DNA of 42,698 bases from Candidatus Latescibacterota bacterium (GCA_016187725.1 JACPJE010000215.1:1-42698), one strand, 5' to 3'; shown: positions 15,098 through 24,894, numbered from the stretch's first letter. Made by a program: numbers and translations. The notes: generated by a model not told the origin, from the letters alone.

Positions 15098-15522
15098 ACT
15101 GCGGACAAACCGTCCGAACCGGGACCGGGGGTTGAGATGCGAAAAAAAGAGGATTTGTATTTCTCCGGATAATAGGGCTTGAGGACGACCAATTGGATCT
15201 GCGGGAAGGCCTCCTGCAGGCCCGGAGGGGGCTGTTGGTCGTACCCCAGGGCGATGATCTGGGGCTGGATCTCGGCGACGATCTTCAGGAAATCCATCCC
15301 GGGATACCCCAGGCGCACCTGGGAGGCAATGCCCAGGGCCTCCACCCTGGTCCGGCGCTCGTCCTCGCCGTGATCGGGTCTGCGCCCTTTGATCCGCCGC
15401 ACATTCTCGTCGCGGGCCACCACCACCACCAGTTCGGTCCCCAGGGCCGCTGCCTGCCTCAAGAAGGACAGATGCCCCGGATGCAGATGGTCAAAGGTGC
15501 CGCAGCTCAATACCCGTCCCAT
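15094..15522 (-). CDS. Cytidylyltransferase-like nucleotidyltransferase, RibL (FAD synthase) type
   Basis: 142 aa, a single HxGH nucleotidyltransferase domain. Motifs: CGTFDHLHPGHLSFLRQA (HxGH), VVVVARDENVRRIKGRRP, ERRTRVEALG and IIALGYDQ, then KYKSSFFR in place of the usual ISSTxIR. This set closely resembles the archaeal RibL group, which adenylates FMN to FAD, more than TagD, which makes CDP-glycerol. Function by family: transfer of a nucleotide to a phosphorylated substrate. It starts 5 bases after the SPOR lipoprotein stop and overlaps the GNAT gene, so it sits inside the hemL operon. FAD synthesis beside haem synthesis would be a cofactor theme, but this is inference. Confidence 0.85.
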   Translation of the reverse strand: MGRVLSCGTFDHLHPGHLSFLRQAAALGTELVVVVARDENVRRIKGRRPDHGEDERRTRVEALGIASQVRLGYPGMDFLKIVAEIQPQIIALGYDQQPPPGLQEAFPQIQLVVLKPYYPEKYKSSFFRISTPGPGSDGLSAV

Positions 15523-15527
15523 CGCCC

Positions 15528-16021
15528 TCAGAGCTTTTCGTTGGCGCGGCGATCCACCCAGAATTCAGCCCCTTTGTCCTTTTTGAAAAGCCGGCCGAAA
15601 CGCTCGGCTTCCTCGCGGGTCCTGAAATACCCGATCCGCACCCTGGCCCCTTTGCTGCCGGTATTGCCGATGGCGTAGGCCGGGTACCCTTCGGCGCTCA
15701 GCCGCTTCACCTGCTCCCCGGCCAGGCGCGCCTCGTCAAAACTGCCGATCTGCACGGTGAACTCCCCTGCAGGATCGTAGAGGATGGGGGGCTCTGCCTT
15801 TGCTTCCTGCCCCTCCTCAGCGGGTGCATCCAGGGTATCCGCTGGAAGACGGGCCTGCAGAGAGGTATCTGCGGGTGCGGTTTTTCTCTCTGCCTGCTCA
15901 GGCTGGGAGAGGAGTACCAACTCGTAGTCCTCCTTCCCCTTGAGTTCGTCTTCCAGGTCCACCTCCTGCTCGCCGCACCCCAGCAGGAACAGTCCCGCCA
16001 GCAAAGGCCACCACCGCGGTC

Positions 16022-16025
<4 letters not shown>
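15528..16025 (-). CDS. SPOR-domain lipoprotein
   Basis: 165 aa from a TTG start overlapping the hemL stop (TTGA, 16022-16025). A short basic head (RPRWW) and hydrophobic run end in lipobox LLGC, so Cys17 is the likely lipidation site. Residues about 20-80 are an acidic, low-complexity linker (VDLEDELKGKEDYE). Residues about 85-155 form a SPOR domain (FTVQIGSFDEARLAGEQVKR, ARVRIGYFRTREEAERF), which binds denuded glycan strands of peptidoglycan, often at the septum. A longer in-frame start at 16109 would lie inside hemL and spoil the signal peptide. Confidence 0.85.
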
Positions 16026-17317
<1,292 letters not shown>

Positions 17318-17380
17318 CCCTTGCCTCCTGCTGAAAGTACCGCTTGCCTGCTGTTTGGGGATATGGCTACCTTGTGAGCC

Positions 17381-17791
17381 ATGGCCAGCATCCTGGTGAT
17401 CGAAGACAACCCCCAGAGCCGCCGCTACCTGGAGCGGATCATCCGCCACCGCTCCACCCACCAGTTGGTCTTTGCAGGCACCGGCAAGGAAGCCATCGAA
17501 AAGCTGGTTTCCAGTCGGCCGGACCTGATCTTCCTGGACCTCTTCGTGCCGGACACGGATTGTTTTGAACTCTTCGCCATTCTGCGCAAGCACCCGGCGA
17601 CCGCCGACATCCCCATCGTCATCCACACCGCCGTTCCCCTGGACCCCCTCACCAAGCTGCGGGTAGACCAGATGCGCTTTGAAGGGTTCGTCGAATTCCC
17701 CATCGAAGCCAGCGAGCTGAACCGCATCATCGCCACCGCCCTCAAGCACAACGCGGTCCCCACCCGCAAGTGGACCCCGCCCCGGGCCTGA
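17381..17791 (+). CDS. Stand-alone response-regulator receiver domain
   Basis: 136 aa, one REC domain and no output domain. The acidic pair reads Glu8-Asp9 (VIEDN), the phosphoacceptor is Asp53 (LIFLDLFVPD), and the switch Thr83 is present (IVIHTA). The conserved Lys before the last Pro is replaced: GFVEFPIEA has Phe106 before Pro107. Loss of this Lys usually weakens phosphorylation-driven switching, so this may be an atypical receiver. No histidine kinase is in the window. The gene converges on fliN across 6 bases and faces away from hemL. No clear Shine-Dalgarno precedes the ATG. Confidence 0.88.
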   Translation: MASILVIEDNPQSRRYLERIIRHRSTHQLVFAGTGKEAIEKLVSSRPDLIFLDLFVPDTDCFELFAILRKHPATADIPIVIHTAVPLDPLTKLRVDQMRFEGFVEFPIEASELNRIIATALKHNAVPTRKWTPPRA

Positions 17792-17797
17792 GGAAGG

Positions 17798-18259
17798 TCA
17801 GAGCATCTCCTCGTCCAGTTCCTCGGGAGGCCGGGAATAGTCCATCATCTTGGTGATGCGCACGGCCATCAGGTCGGTGACCACCACCACCTCCCCCTCG
17901 GCAAAGGGCCGGTTGTTCACCCGTATATCGAAGGCTTCCCCCGCCAGTTTGTCCAGTTCGATGATGTCCTGCACCTTGAGCGCGACCAGTTCCTTGACGG
18001 TCATCTCCTTGCGGCCCAGCTCCACCGTGATATCCACCTCGACGTTGTTCAGCCGGCTCAGCCTGGGTTTGCCCTTGCGGGCAACGGGCATCTCCAGCTG
18101 GGCGAACTGGACCGGGGTCACCACCTCCCCATCGTCTTCATCGTCCAGCGCCAGGTTCGACCCACCTCCCACAGCGCCAGACCCCTCGTCGAGTTCCTGG
18201 TCGAGGTGAACCGCTTCGCTGAGGGATTCTTCTTCTGGATGGCCTGCGGTCTCGGTCAT
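17798..18259 (-). CDS. fliN: Flagellar motor switch protein FliN-like
   Basis: 153 aa. The N-terminal 65 residues are acidic and disordered-looking (ALDDEDDGEVV). The SpoA domain of FliN/HrcQ covers about 70-140: LNNVEVDITVELGRKEMTVK, DIIELDKLAGEAFDIRVN and VVVTDLMAVRITKM. FliN forms the lower C-ring of the flagellar switch and binds CheY and the export ATPase regulator FliH; the same domain serves type III secretion. An AAGGAGG ribosome site lies 10 bases before the ATG. No other flagellar gene is present; it ends an operon of exporter, peptidase and methyltransferase-like genes, an unusual location. Confidence 0.88.
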   Translation of the reverse strand: MTETAGHPEEESLSEAVHLDQELDEGSGAVGGGSNLALDDEDDGEVVTPVQFAQLEMPVARKGKPRLSRLNNVEVDITVELGRKEMTVKELVALKVQDIIELDKLAGEAFDIRVNNRPFAEGEVVVVTDLMAVRITKMMDYSRPPEELDEEML

Positions 18260-18313
18260 CGGCCTGCTGCCTCCTTGTATTCAAGGCGAAAATACCACAA
18301 GACCCCGGCAAAA

Positions 18314-19351
18314 TCAACCTCCCGGGGTGGCCCCCTCGATCTCCAGCAGAGGTTCTGCCCCGGCGAGCCTTTCCATCATCCAGAGAATGTGCCGGCGGCC
18401 CTTTAGGTTTATCGGCAGCCCGGCCAGGATCGCGAACCCCTCGAAGGCCTGCAGGATCGCGGGCATGGCCCTAGATTCGGCCGCCAGCAGCGCGGCCACC
18501 CCGCCGGGATGGAGGATGCGGAGCAGTTCAGCGAGCCAGGGATGAGCGGGAAGGCCCAGACCGGCGGCCAGCACCAGATCGGCGCAACCTTCCTGCAGCG
18601 GCAAAAAGTCAGGCAGCCCCCTCACCTGCCAACCCGCATGCCCGGTCTTCCCCGCAGCCCTGGGATCGAGGGCGATGAGCTGGGCTCTCCTCCCGCTGCC
18701 GGCCAGTTCCTCCACCCCGGCCGGGCTGCACCCCATGGCCACCAGCACCTCGTGGCCAGCGGCAGGCAGCAGCCGTCCCAGACAGCTGGCCAGGGGCCCG
18801 CCTATTCCCCTTTCCTCCAGGCACTGGCGCGCCCGGCTGCGCCCCAGCTGCAGCCCCAAAAGCGCCCGCTGGCCTTCGACCTGCAAGTGCAGGCGCAGCA
18901 GGCCCTGCCCCTCCCCTGGATTCACCCCGCGCTGCTGCAGCAGCGCCCGGACCTGCCGCACCAGGTCGCCCCTGGAGAACCGATGGGCGCCCTGCATGGT
19001 CACACTTAGTTGGAACCGGTCCTCCTCCGCAGCTGGTTCGCAGGACTTGAGCAGGCGCTGGGCCGCCTGGAGATCGAATTTTTGGAACTGGCCCAGCAGC
19101 CGATCCAGCCCTGGTCTGCCCACCGTAACCCCCTGCACCTGGAAAAGCGAACCGCAGATGTTGAGCGGAGTGCGCAGCTCCAGGAGCAGGCGGGGGCTGC
19201 GGCGGTGGGAAAAATAGACCCGCCCCTGGCGCTTGCCCCGCTCCACCCGCAATGGGGATATCCCGGCCAGACTGCTTTTCAATTCGTCGGCCACCACCTC
19301 CTCCAGACCGCTGATGGCAGTGGCGTAATACTGGTAGATTTTGCTTTCCAC
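18314..19351 (-). CDS. THUMP-domain protein with degenerate methyltransferase domain
   Basis: 345 aa from a GTG at 19351, with AGGAG five bases upstream inside the end of the preceding gene. The N-terminal half, about 1-165, resembles the ferredoxin-like plus THUMP module of RlmL/Trm14-type RNA methyltransferases (YYATAISGLEEVVADELKS, FQLSVTMQGAHRFSRGDLV). The C-terminal half has a class I methyltransferase outline: VLVAMGCSPAGVEEL as a motif-I-like loop, QLIALDPRA, and ADLVLAAGLGLPAHPWLAEL with ILHPGGVAALL. The D/N-PP-Y/F motif needed by N-methylating RNA enzymes is not visible, so activity and target are uncertain. Longer reading to 19426 lacks similarity. Confidence 0.7.
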   Translation of the reverse strand: MESKIYQYYATAISGLEEVVADELKSSLAGISPLRVERGKRQGRVYFSHRRSPRLLLELRTPLNICGSLFQVQGVTVGRPGLDRLLGQFQKFDLQAAQRLLKSCEPAAEEDRFQLSVTMQGAHRFSRGDLVRQVRALLQQRGVNPGEGQGLLRLHLQVEGQRALLGLQLGRSRARQCLEERGIGGPLASCLGRLLPAAGHEVLVAMGCSPAGVEELAGSGRRAQLIALDPRAAGKTGHAGWQVRGLPDFLPLQEGCADLVLAAGLGLPAHPWLAELLRILHPGGVAALLAAESRAMPAILQAFEGFAILAGLPINLKGRRHILWMMERLAGAEPLLEIEGATPGG

Positions 19352-19353
19352 CC

Positions 19354-20649
19354 TTACTCCTGGGTGCCGACAGGCAGGACGGTGGAACAGCCGGCATGAT
19401 CCGGCACCAGACAGGTGTCCAAACACTCGTACAGATCCTGGGGAGCCAGTTGGCGGTGCGCCGAGAAAAGGCCGAAGGGCCCTCCCCCCCGGCTGATGGA
19501 ACTGTGCAGGGTCCCCACTCCCCCTTCGACCAGGTCGAGGCGCTGCAGGGTCTGGCCGTAGGCCCGCCGGGCCGCCCGGGGAAAATCCCGCCCGATGATC
19601 TGGCCCTGCCTGGCCCGTCGCAGCTCTTCCAGGATAGCCTCCTGCAGATGGACCGGATCTGGCGTGTCACCCCCCACCAGGCAGAAGCAGAATTCCGGCT
19701 CCGCGTAGATCTCGCAGCCAAAGCTCTCGGCATCGATGAGCCCACTTTCGTAATGGCGGGCATAGAAGTCGCTAGCGGCCCCGAAGAGAATATCCAGCAG
19801 GACCTCCAAGGCCAGTTCCCGCCGCAATAGCGGCTCTCCCCTCAAGCCCACCCGCTGATCCCTGAACCCCAGGCAGAGGCGCGACAGGGCGATGGGCAAG
19901 GCGGTCTTTTTGCTTCCCCCGCCGGTTTTTCCCTCCGCCTGTCTGAGCAACACTGGGGCGGGAACTCCGCCCCTGCCGGCCATCAGCGCCCGCACCTTCC
20001 CGCCGGTGTCGGCAATATCCAGGTCTCCGCCGATGAACAGGACCATGTTGTCCGGGCGGTAGAAGGTGCGATGGCACAGCTCCAATACCCGTTCATCGAT
20101 GCGCTGAAGGCTCTGGCAGGTCCCCGCGATGTCCACCCCCAGGGGGTGGTTGCCATAGAGGGTCTGCAGCGCGCTGAAGAAACTGACCCACTCGAGGTTG
20201 TCGCCGTAGAGCTGGAGTTCGCGGGCGATGATCTCCCTTTCCCGCACCACCCCTTCGGCGGAGAAGGAGGGGGTGAAGACAAAATCCAGCAGCAGTTCCA
20301 GGCACTCTTCCAGGCGATCGGTGCAGGTGAAAAAAAACACCGTGTTGGTGAAGGTAGTGTGGGCGTTGATCTCAGCGCCCAGGGCGGCGAAGCGGTCCCC
20401 CACGTCCCCCAGGGAGCTGGAGAAGAGGCGGTGCTCGAGAAAATGCGCCACTCCGTCAGGGACCTCCACCTGCCCGCCGCCGCGGTGGACAAAGCAGCGG
20501 TCTATGGAACCATAACCCACGGCCAGCAGCGCGTGGATGCTGCGAAACCCCGGTTTGGGGAGCAGAAAGAGTTCGAGCCCGCCCGGCAGGGTCTGGCTGA
20601 AGACCTGCTCGCCCAACTGCGCTTCTTCGACGAGTGTCATGGCCGCCAT
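19354..20649 (-). CDS. M16 family zinc peptidase, active subunit (YmfH-like)
   Basis: 431 aa. Inverted zinc motif HxxEH at residues 69-73 (GVAHFLEHRLF), with a further acidic ligand Glu144 in ARELQLYGDN. GAEINAHTTFTNTVFFFTC is the strand typical of M16. The C-terminal half is the non-catalytic M16_C-like repeat (IALSRLCLGFRDQ, DILFGAASDFYARHYESGLI). It resembles YmfH, the active partner of a peptidase-like pair in Firmicutes that database names link to EF-P modification. It overlaps the inactive partner gene by 13 bases (20637-20649). Met4 is an alternative start. There is no signal peptide, so it is probably cytoplasmic. Confidence 0.9.
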   Translation of the reverse strand: MAAMTLVEEAQLGEQVFSQTLPGGLELFLLPKPGFRSIHALLAVGYGSIDRCFVHRGGGQVEVPDGVAHFLEHRLFSSSLGDVGDRFAALGAEINAHTTFTNTVFFFTCTDRLEECLELLLDFVFTPSFSAEGVVREREIIARELQLYGDNLEWVSFFSALQTLYGNHPLGVDIAGTCQSLQRIDERVLELCHRTFYRPDNMVLFIGGDLDIADTGGKVRALMAGRGGVPAPVLLRQAEGKTGGGSKKTALPIALSRLCLGFRDQRVGLRGEPLLRRELALEVLLDILFGAASDFYARHYESGLIDAESFGCEIYAEPEFCFCLVGGDTPDPVHLQEAILEELRRARQGQIIGRDFPRAARRAYGQTLQRLDLVEGGVGTLHSSISRGGGPFGLFSAHRQLAPQDLYECLDTCLVPDHAGCSTVLPVGTQE

Positions 20650-21929
20650 TCACCACCGGAGGGATGGAGAAAGAAGGAGGTGTCCAACTGAACCCTCACC
20701 GCGATCCGGGCCAGGTCTTCGGCACCCACGGCCTCCAGGCGCTGCTGCCAGGAGGAGCGCGAGAGCTGGCAGCCGGCCAGCAACTGCTGGTAGAAAAAAC
20801 GGACCAGGCCTTCGCAGCTGTCGTCCAGCGCCCACAGGTTGCGCAGCAGGCACTGGCGGGTCAATTCGAGTTCTCCCGGGACCAGGCGACCCTGGCGCAG
20901 CAGCTCGAATTGAGCCTCGACCTGCGCGCGGACCCTGGTGTAGGCCGCCGGCTCGATGCCGGCTTCGACAAAGAGCAGGCCGCACAGGGGCTCCAGGTGG
21001 GTGCCGATATGATAGCACAGCCCGGCCTCTTCGCGCAGCTGCCTGAACAGGCGGGATTGGGCCTCTCCCCCCAGCAGGGCATTGAAGAGCACCAGCCCCG
21101 GATAATCCTCGTCTGCCAGGCCGATGCCCGTCCGGTAGCCCAGCACCAGCCGCCCCTGGCTGACCTCCTGGGACTCGAAAAGCTCCTGCACCGCCCCGGT
21201 GGACGCCGGCAAGACCCACTGCCCGGCTCGCCGCCCGGGTTCTCGCCCCCAGCAGAGGAGTTCCCGCCCCAGTTGGGCCACTGTTTCTGGAACGACGTGA
21301 CCGCTGAAGTAGAGGGCGATGGGGCTGCAGGCCAGCAGGCGGCGGTGGCAGGAGAGCAGATTGCGCGCATTGATGGCGCGGAAATCAGCAGGGTCTCCAT
21401 AGGCGGGCAGTCCGCAGGGGGCGTCCCGGCACATGGCCTCCAGACAGCGCCGGTGCGCATAAGCGCTCTTGTCGTTGGCCAGACTGCGGATGTAATGGGC
21501 CAGGGCCCTCTTTTCCTGGCCCAGGTAGGCCTGCCTGAATCCCCCCTTTTCCTCAAGGGGCTCGGCCAGCACCTCTCCCAGGAAGCGGACCCCCCGGGTG
21601 AGCAGGTCTTCACCCCCTGGCAGGTACGGGCTGGCCACCACCTCCAGGCTCAGGTGGAGGATCTGATGATCGCCCAAGGCTTCGACCTCGACGGCAAAAC
21701 CAGCTCCGTACAACTCGTCGAGGAAGCGATTGAGGCTCTGCAGGTCGGGCAGACGCCGGGTGCCGCGCTCCAGCAGCCGGCCGATCAGCGCCAGGCGGGT
21801 ATGCTGCCCCCGGCACAAAGGCGTGGAAAGGAAGAAATCGACCCGGGTGGACTTGAAACGCCCAGCGGGATAACAGTAGAGTTCAGCGCCGCTGTCCAGG
21901 CGCTGGAGCGCGAAGTCCTCCCCGTCCAT
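20637..21929 (-). CDS. M16 family protein lacking the zinc motif (YmfF-like)
   Basis: 430 aa. M16 fold without HxxEH: the region that should carry it reads RLALIGRLLERGTRRLPDLQ, followed by FLDELYGAGFAVEVEALGDH, the characteristic YmfF-type segment. The C-terminal half is recognisable M16_C: GRLVLGYRTGIGLADEDYP, FNALLGGEAQSRLFRQLREE and GLCYHIGTHLEPLCGLLFV. In M16 heterodimers one subunit keeps zinc and the other contributes to substrate binding; the overlap with the active gene supports such a dimer. It begins 7 bases after the unknown 366-aa gene. Confidence 0.88.
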   Translation of the reverse strand: MDGEDFALQRLDSGAELYCYPAGRFKSTRVDFFLSTPLCRGQHTRLALIGRLLERGTRRLPDLQSLNRFLDELYGAGFAVEVEALGDHQILHLSLEVVASPYLPGGEDLLTRGVRFLGEVLAEPLEEKGGFRQAYLGQEKRALAHYIRSLANDKSAYAHRRCLEAMCRDAPCGLPAYGDPADFRAINARNLLSCHRRLLACSPIALYFSGHVVPETVAQLGRELLCWGREPGRRAGQWVLPASTGAVQELFESQEVSQGRLVLGYRTGIGLADEDYPGLVLFNALLGGEAQSRLFRQLREEAGLCYHIGTHLEPLCGLLFVEAGIEPAAYTRVRAQVEAQFELLRQGRLVPGELELTRQCLLRNLWALDDSCEGLVRFFYQQLLAGCQLSRSSWQQRLEAVGAEDLARIAVRVQLDTSFFLHPSGGEWRP

Positions 21930-21936
21930 GTCTCCT

Positions 21937-23037
21937 CTACTGCAGCCGCTTGCGGAACTCGCCCAACTGGTAGAAGGTCACGTGCTTGAATTCCTCGAAG
22001 CCAGGAGTCAGGACAAAGCCCTCCGGGAGCAGGGAGACAAAGCGATTGCGGACCAGGCTTTCCATGACGATCTCGAGGAAGGTCTGGGAGTTGCGCGAAG
22101 CCCGGTTGATGTAGGGGGAGAGCCGCTGGCGGGCGAAGAGTTCCTCCCAGGAGAATGGGCGTCCCAGTTCGGGCTGGAGCTGCTGGTCGAAGAACAGATA
22201 GAGAACCCCGATCTGCTGCGGCTGCAGGTAGCGCACGATATCGCGCAGGAGCACCCACAACCCGCCGAAGCGCCGACTGGCCCTTTCGTAGTCGTTGAGT
22301 TCGACAAAGTGGCTGCGCTGGGCCTGGAAATCGGCGGGGGCCACGAAGAGGGGATGCTCCTCGGTGTACCCTTCCAGGAAGGCTTCCACCCTGCGATCCG
22401 GGGTGGCGCCGGTGTAGCAGAAGTCCAGCTTGGGGATTTCCCGCTCCACCCGCTGGGGCCGGACGTAGAACTTATAATTCTCGTAACGGCCCACCTCCTG
22501 CTGCAGGTGGCGGCGCACGATCTCGATGCGGTTGCGGTGGGCGCTGTGGTACAGGCCGTCTTCTCTGAGATACTGGACCAGGCTCTGGTACACCACGCAC
22601 TGGCCCACCTCGAGCAGGTGGCGGTCGTGGCAGAGGAAGCTGCAGTCACTGCCGCCAAAGGCCGCGCCAAAGGCCAGGCGGATGCTCTCCCGCTCGTGGG
22701 GCCGGCTGTCGGCCTTGGCAAAGTGGACCAGGATGCGGTCGATGCGGCCCGAGGCCAGGCCCTTTTCCTGGCTGGACTCGAAAAGCTGGAAGGCGCTCCG
22801 GATCAGGGCTGGCTGGCTGCTGGCCCTGAAGGCCAGCCGGCCCACCTCGATACGGGTGGCCACCCCGATGCCCTGGATATCGGTCTGCATCTGGGCCTTG
22901 CCCCCGTAGCGGCCTAGCATCCAGGTGATTCTGGCGTGCTCCTTGGCCAGGGCGGAGAAGTCGTTGCGCACCTTGCGCGAGTACTGGAAGTGCGCGCTGG
23001 GCTCAAAGTGGGCGGTGATGTCGAAGACCGTGGGCAT
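21937..23037 (-). CDS. Unknown conserved-looking soluble protein
   Basis: 366 aa, family not recognised. It has no signal peptide and no membrane segment, and is rich in Arg, Phe, Tyr and His. Striking local sequences are HARITWMLGRYGGKAQMQTD, FGGSDCSFLCHDRHLLEVG and ENYKFYVRPQRVER. Several paired charged helices and a C-terminal SLLPEGFVLTPGFEEFKHVT suggest a mixed alpha/beta fold. It is tightly packed: 7 bases from the ABC exporter gene upstream and 7 from the M16 pair downstream, so it should function with one of them. I offer no activity. Confidence 0.75.
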   Translation of the reverse strand: MPTVFDITAHFEPSAHFQYSRKVRNDFSALAKEHARITWMLGRYGGKAQMQTDIQGIGVATRIEVGRLAFRASSQPALIRSAFQLFESSQEKGLASGRIDRILVHFAKADSRPHERESIRLAFGAAFGGSDCSFLCHDRHLLEVGQCVVYQSLVQYLREDGLYHSAHRNRIEIVRRHLQQEVGRYENYKFYVRPQRVEREIPKLDFCYTGATPDRRVEAFLEGYTEEHPLFVAPADFQAQRSHFVELNDYERASRRFGGLWVLLRDIVRYLQPQQIGVLYLFFDQQLQPELGRPFSWEELFARQRLSPYINRASRNSQTFLEIVMESLVRNRFVSLLPEGFVLTPGFEEFKHVTFYQLGEFRKRLQ

Positions 23038-23044
23038 GGCCGAA

Positions 23045-24820
23045 TCAGGCTACCTGGGCCAACCTTTCGATGCGCTCGTCCCGCAGGCGCTTCTGTTCCT
23101 TGGCCCATTCGGGATCGTAGAGTTCGCGGTAGAGGCCTTCCTGCACGATCAGCTCCTCGTGTCTGCCCACCTGTTCGACCCGGCCGGCCTTGAGCACCAC
23201 GATCTGGTCGGCGTTCTTGATGGTTGAGAGGCGGTGGGCGATGATGAAGGTGGTCCGGTCCTTCATCAGGTGCTGCAGGGCTTCCTGCACCTTGGCCTCG
23301 GATACCGTGTCCAGCGCGGAGGTGGCCTCGTCGAGGATCAGGATGCGGGGATTGCGGATCAGGGCCCGGGCAATGGCGATGCGCTGGCGCTGCCCGCCCG
23401 AAAGCCTGGTGCCGCTGGAGCCGATGAGGGAGCGGTAGCCGTCTGGCATGGTGCAGATGAACTCGTGGGCGTTGGCCTGGCGGGCCGCCTCCTCTATCTG
23501 GTCGAGGGTGGCGTCCGGCTTGCCGTAGCGGATATTGTCGAGGATGGTGCCCCTGAAGAGATAGGTCTCCTGCAGCACCATGCTCATCTGTTCGCGCAGG
23601 CTGCGCAGGGTGTATTCCTGGATGTCGCGGTCGTCGATGGTGAGTTCGCCGCTGCTGCGATCGTAGAAGCGGGCGATGAGGTTGGCGATGGTGGTCTTGC
23701 CAGACCCGCTGGGGCCCACAAAGGCGGTCACCTTCCCGGGCTCGGCGACGAAAGTGACGTTCTTCAGCACCTGGTCGCCCTGTTCGTAGGCAAAGTTCAC
23801 ATTGCGGAAGACCACTTTCCCCACCTGGAGCTGGCGCAAGCCGTCCGGCCGGTCGGCGACCTCGGGCTCCATGTCCATGATCTCGAAGACCCGGCGGATG
23901 CCCACCTTGGCCGGCAGGATCTGCTGCACCACGCCGATCAGTTCGGAGACCGGGGCGTAGAGCATGCCGACATAGGTCAGCAACAGGATGTACTTTTCCA
24001 GCGTCATGCCGTCATTGAGCACCGCGAAGCCGCAGACCAGGGTGACCAGCACCTGGCCCACGTAACTGATGTTGCCGGTGGCGTGCCCCCAGATATTGGA
24101 CAGGTTGCCCGAATGGAGATTGATGTCGTAGCTCTCGCGCAGTTGGGTGATCAGCGAGCGGCTCTCGCGCAGTTCGCCGGAGTGCGATTTGACCATCTTC
24201 ATGGCGCTCAACACTTCGCTGATCTTGCCGTAGATCTGGGACATCTTCTCCGAGGATTTCCAGGCGTAGTTGGTGATGCGCGCCCTGAAGAAGAAGTACC
24301 CGAGAAAGTGCAAGGGCATGACACCCACCGCCACCAGGGTGATCTTCGGACTGTAATAGATCAGCACCCCCAGCAGGACGATGGCTTTGAACGACGAGAT
24401 CAGAATATTGAGCACCGTCCCGGTCACCAGGGAGGTGATCGAATTCACGTCGTTCATCATGCGCGAGATGATCTCGCCCGAACTGCGCGATTCGTAAAAC
24501 CCCAGGGACAATCGCTGCAGGTGGTCGTACATGCGCCGGCGCAAATCGAAGACCACCCTGCCGCCCAGCACCCGCATCTGGTAGGAGTAGAAATAGGACA
24601 AAAGGCTGGTGACCACCTGGATGGCGAAGAGGATGGCCACGCATTTGATGAAGAGCGCCTGGTCCCCGTCCTTGAGGGCCGTGCCGAGCAACCGGGATGA
24701 CCACACCGGCGAATAAATGCCCAAGGCGGTGAGCACCAGCAGTACCGCCATGGAGAGCAGGAGGTACATCCGGTAGGGTACGATGATGTCGTAGATGCGC
24801 CGCCAGATATTCTGCCGCAT
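23045..24820 (-). CDS. ABC exporter, MsbA/lipid-A-flippase type half-transporter
   Basis: 591 aa, standard half-size ABC exporter. The N-terminal transmembrane domain covers about 1-325 with six helices (YLLLSMAVLLVLTALGIY first) and coupling-helix sequences (SGEIISRMMNDVNSITSLV). The ATPase domain covers about 340-575: Walker A GPSGSGKTT, Q-loop MVLQETYLFRGTILDNIRYG, signature LSGGQRQRIAIARAL, Walker B ILILDEATSALD and H-loop IIAHRLSTIKN. Homodimers export lipids, peptides or drugs; the substrate is not predictable, though MsbA-like flipping of a lipid is common in diderms. It is the first gene of a six-gene minus operon. Confidence 0.93.
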   Translation of the reverse strand: MRQNIWRRIYDIIVPYRMYLLLSMAVLLVLTALGIYSPVWSSRLLGTALKDGDQALFIKCVAILFAIQVVTSLLSYFYSYQMRVLGGRVVFDLRRRMYDHLQRLSLGFYESRSSGEIISRMMNDVNSITSLVTGTVLNILISSFKAIVLLGVLIYYSPKITLVAVGVMPLHFLGYFFFRARITNYAWKSSEKMSQIYGKISEVLSAMKMVKSHSGELRESRSLITQLRESYDINLHSGNLSNIWGHATGNISYVGQVLVTLVCGFAVLNDGMTLEKYILLLTYVGMLYAPVSELIGVVQQILPAKVGIRRVFEIMDMEPEVADRPDGLRQLQVGKVVFRNVNFAYEQGDQVLKNVTFVAEPGKVTAFVGPSGSGKTTIANLIARFYDRSSGELTIDDRDIQEYTLRSLREQMSMVLQETYLFRGTILDNIRYGKPDATLDQIEEAARQANAHEFICTMPDGYRSLIGSSGTRLSGGQRQRIAIARALIRNPRILILDEATSALDTVSEAKVQEALQHLMKDRTTFIIAHRLSTIKNADQIVVLKAGRVEQVGRHEELIVQEGLYRELYDPEWAKEQKRLRDERIERLAQVA

Positions 24821-24870
24821 AATTCCTGCTGTCGCGACCTAACCCCGGGTAGGGTTGCCGCACAGGTTAG

Positions 24871-24894
24871 GACCAGGTACCAGGTCCTGGTCTA
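24871..24894. repeat. Inverted repeat in the exporter/trmJ intergenic region
   Basis: GACCAGG at 24872-24878 pairs with CCTGGTC at 24887-24893 around an 8-base loop. No T-tract follows, so it is an operator-like or leader hairpin rather than a terminator. The 253-base gap 24821-25073 also holds a short direct repeat (GTCTCAA near 24899 and 24930) and a terminator-like hairpin at its right end. I found no gene and no convincing -35/-10 pair in it, although both flanking genes must start there. Confidence 0.45.
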
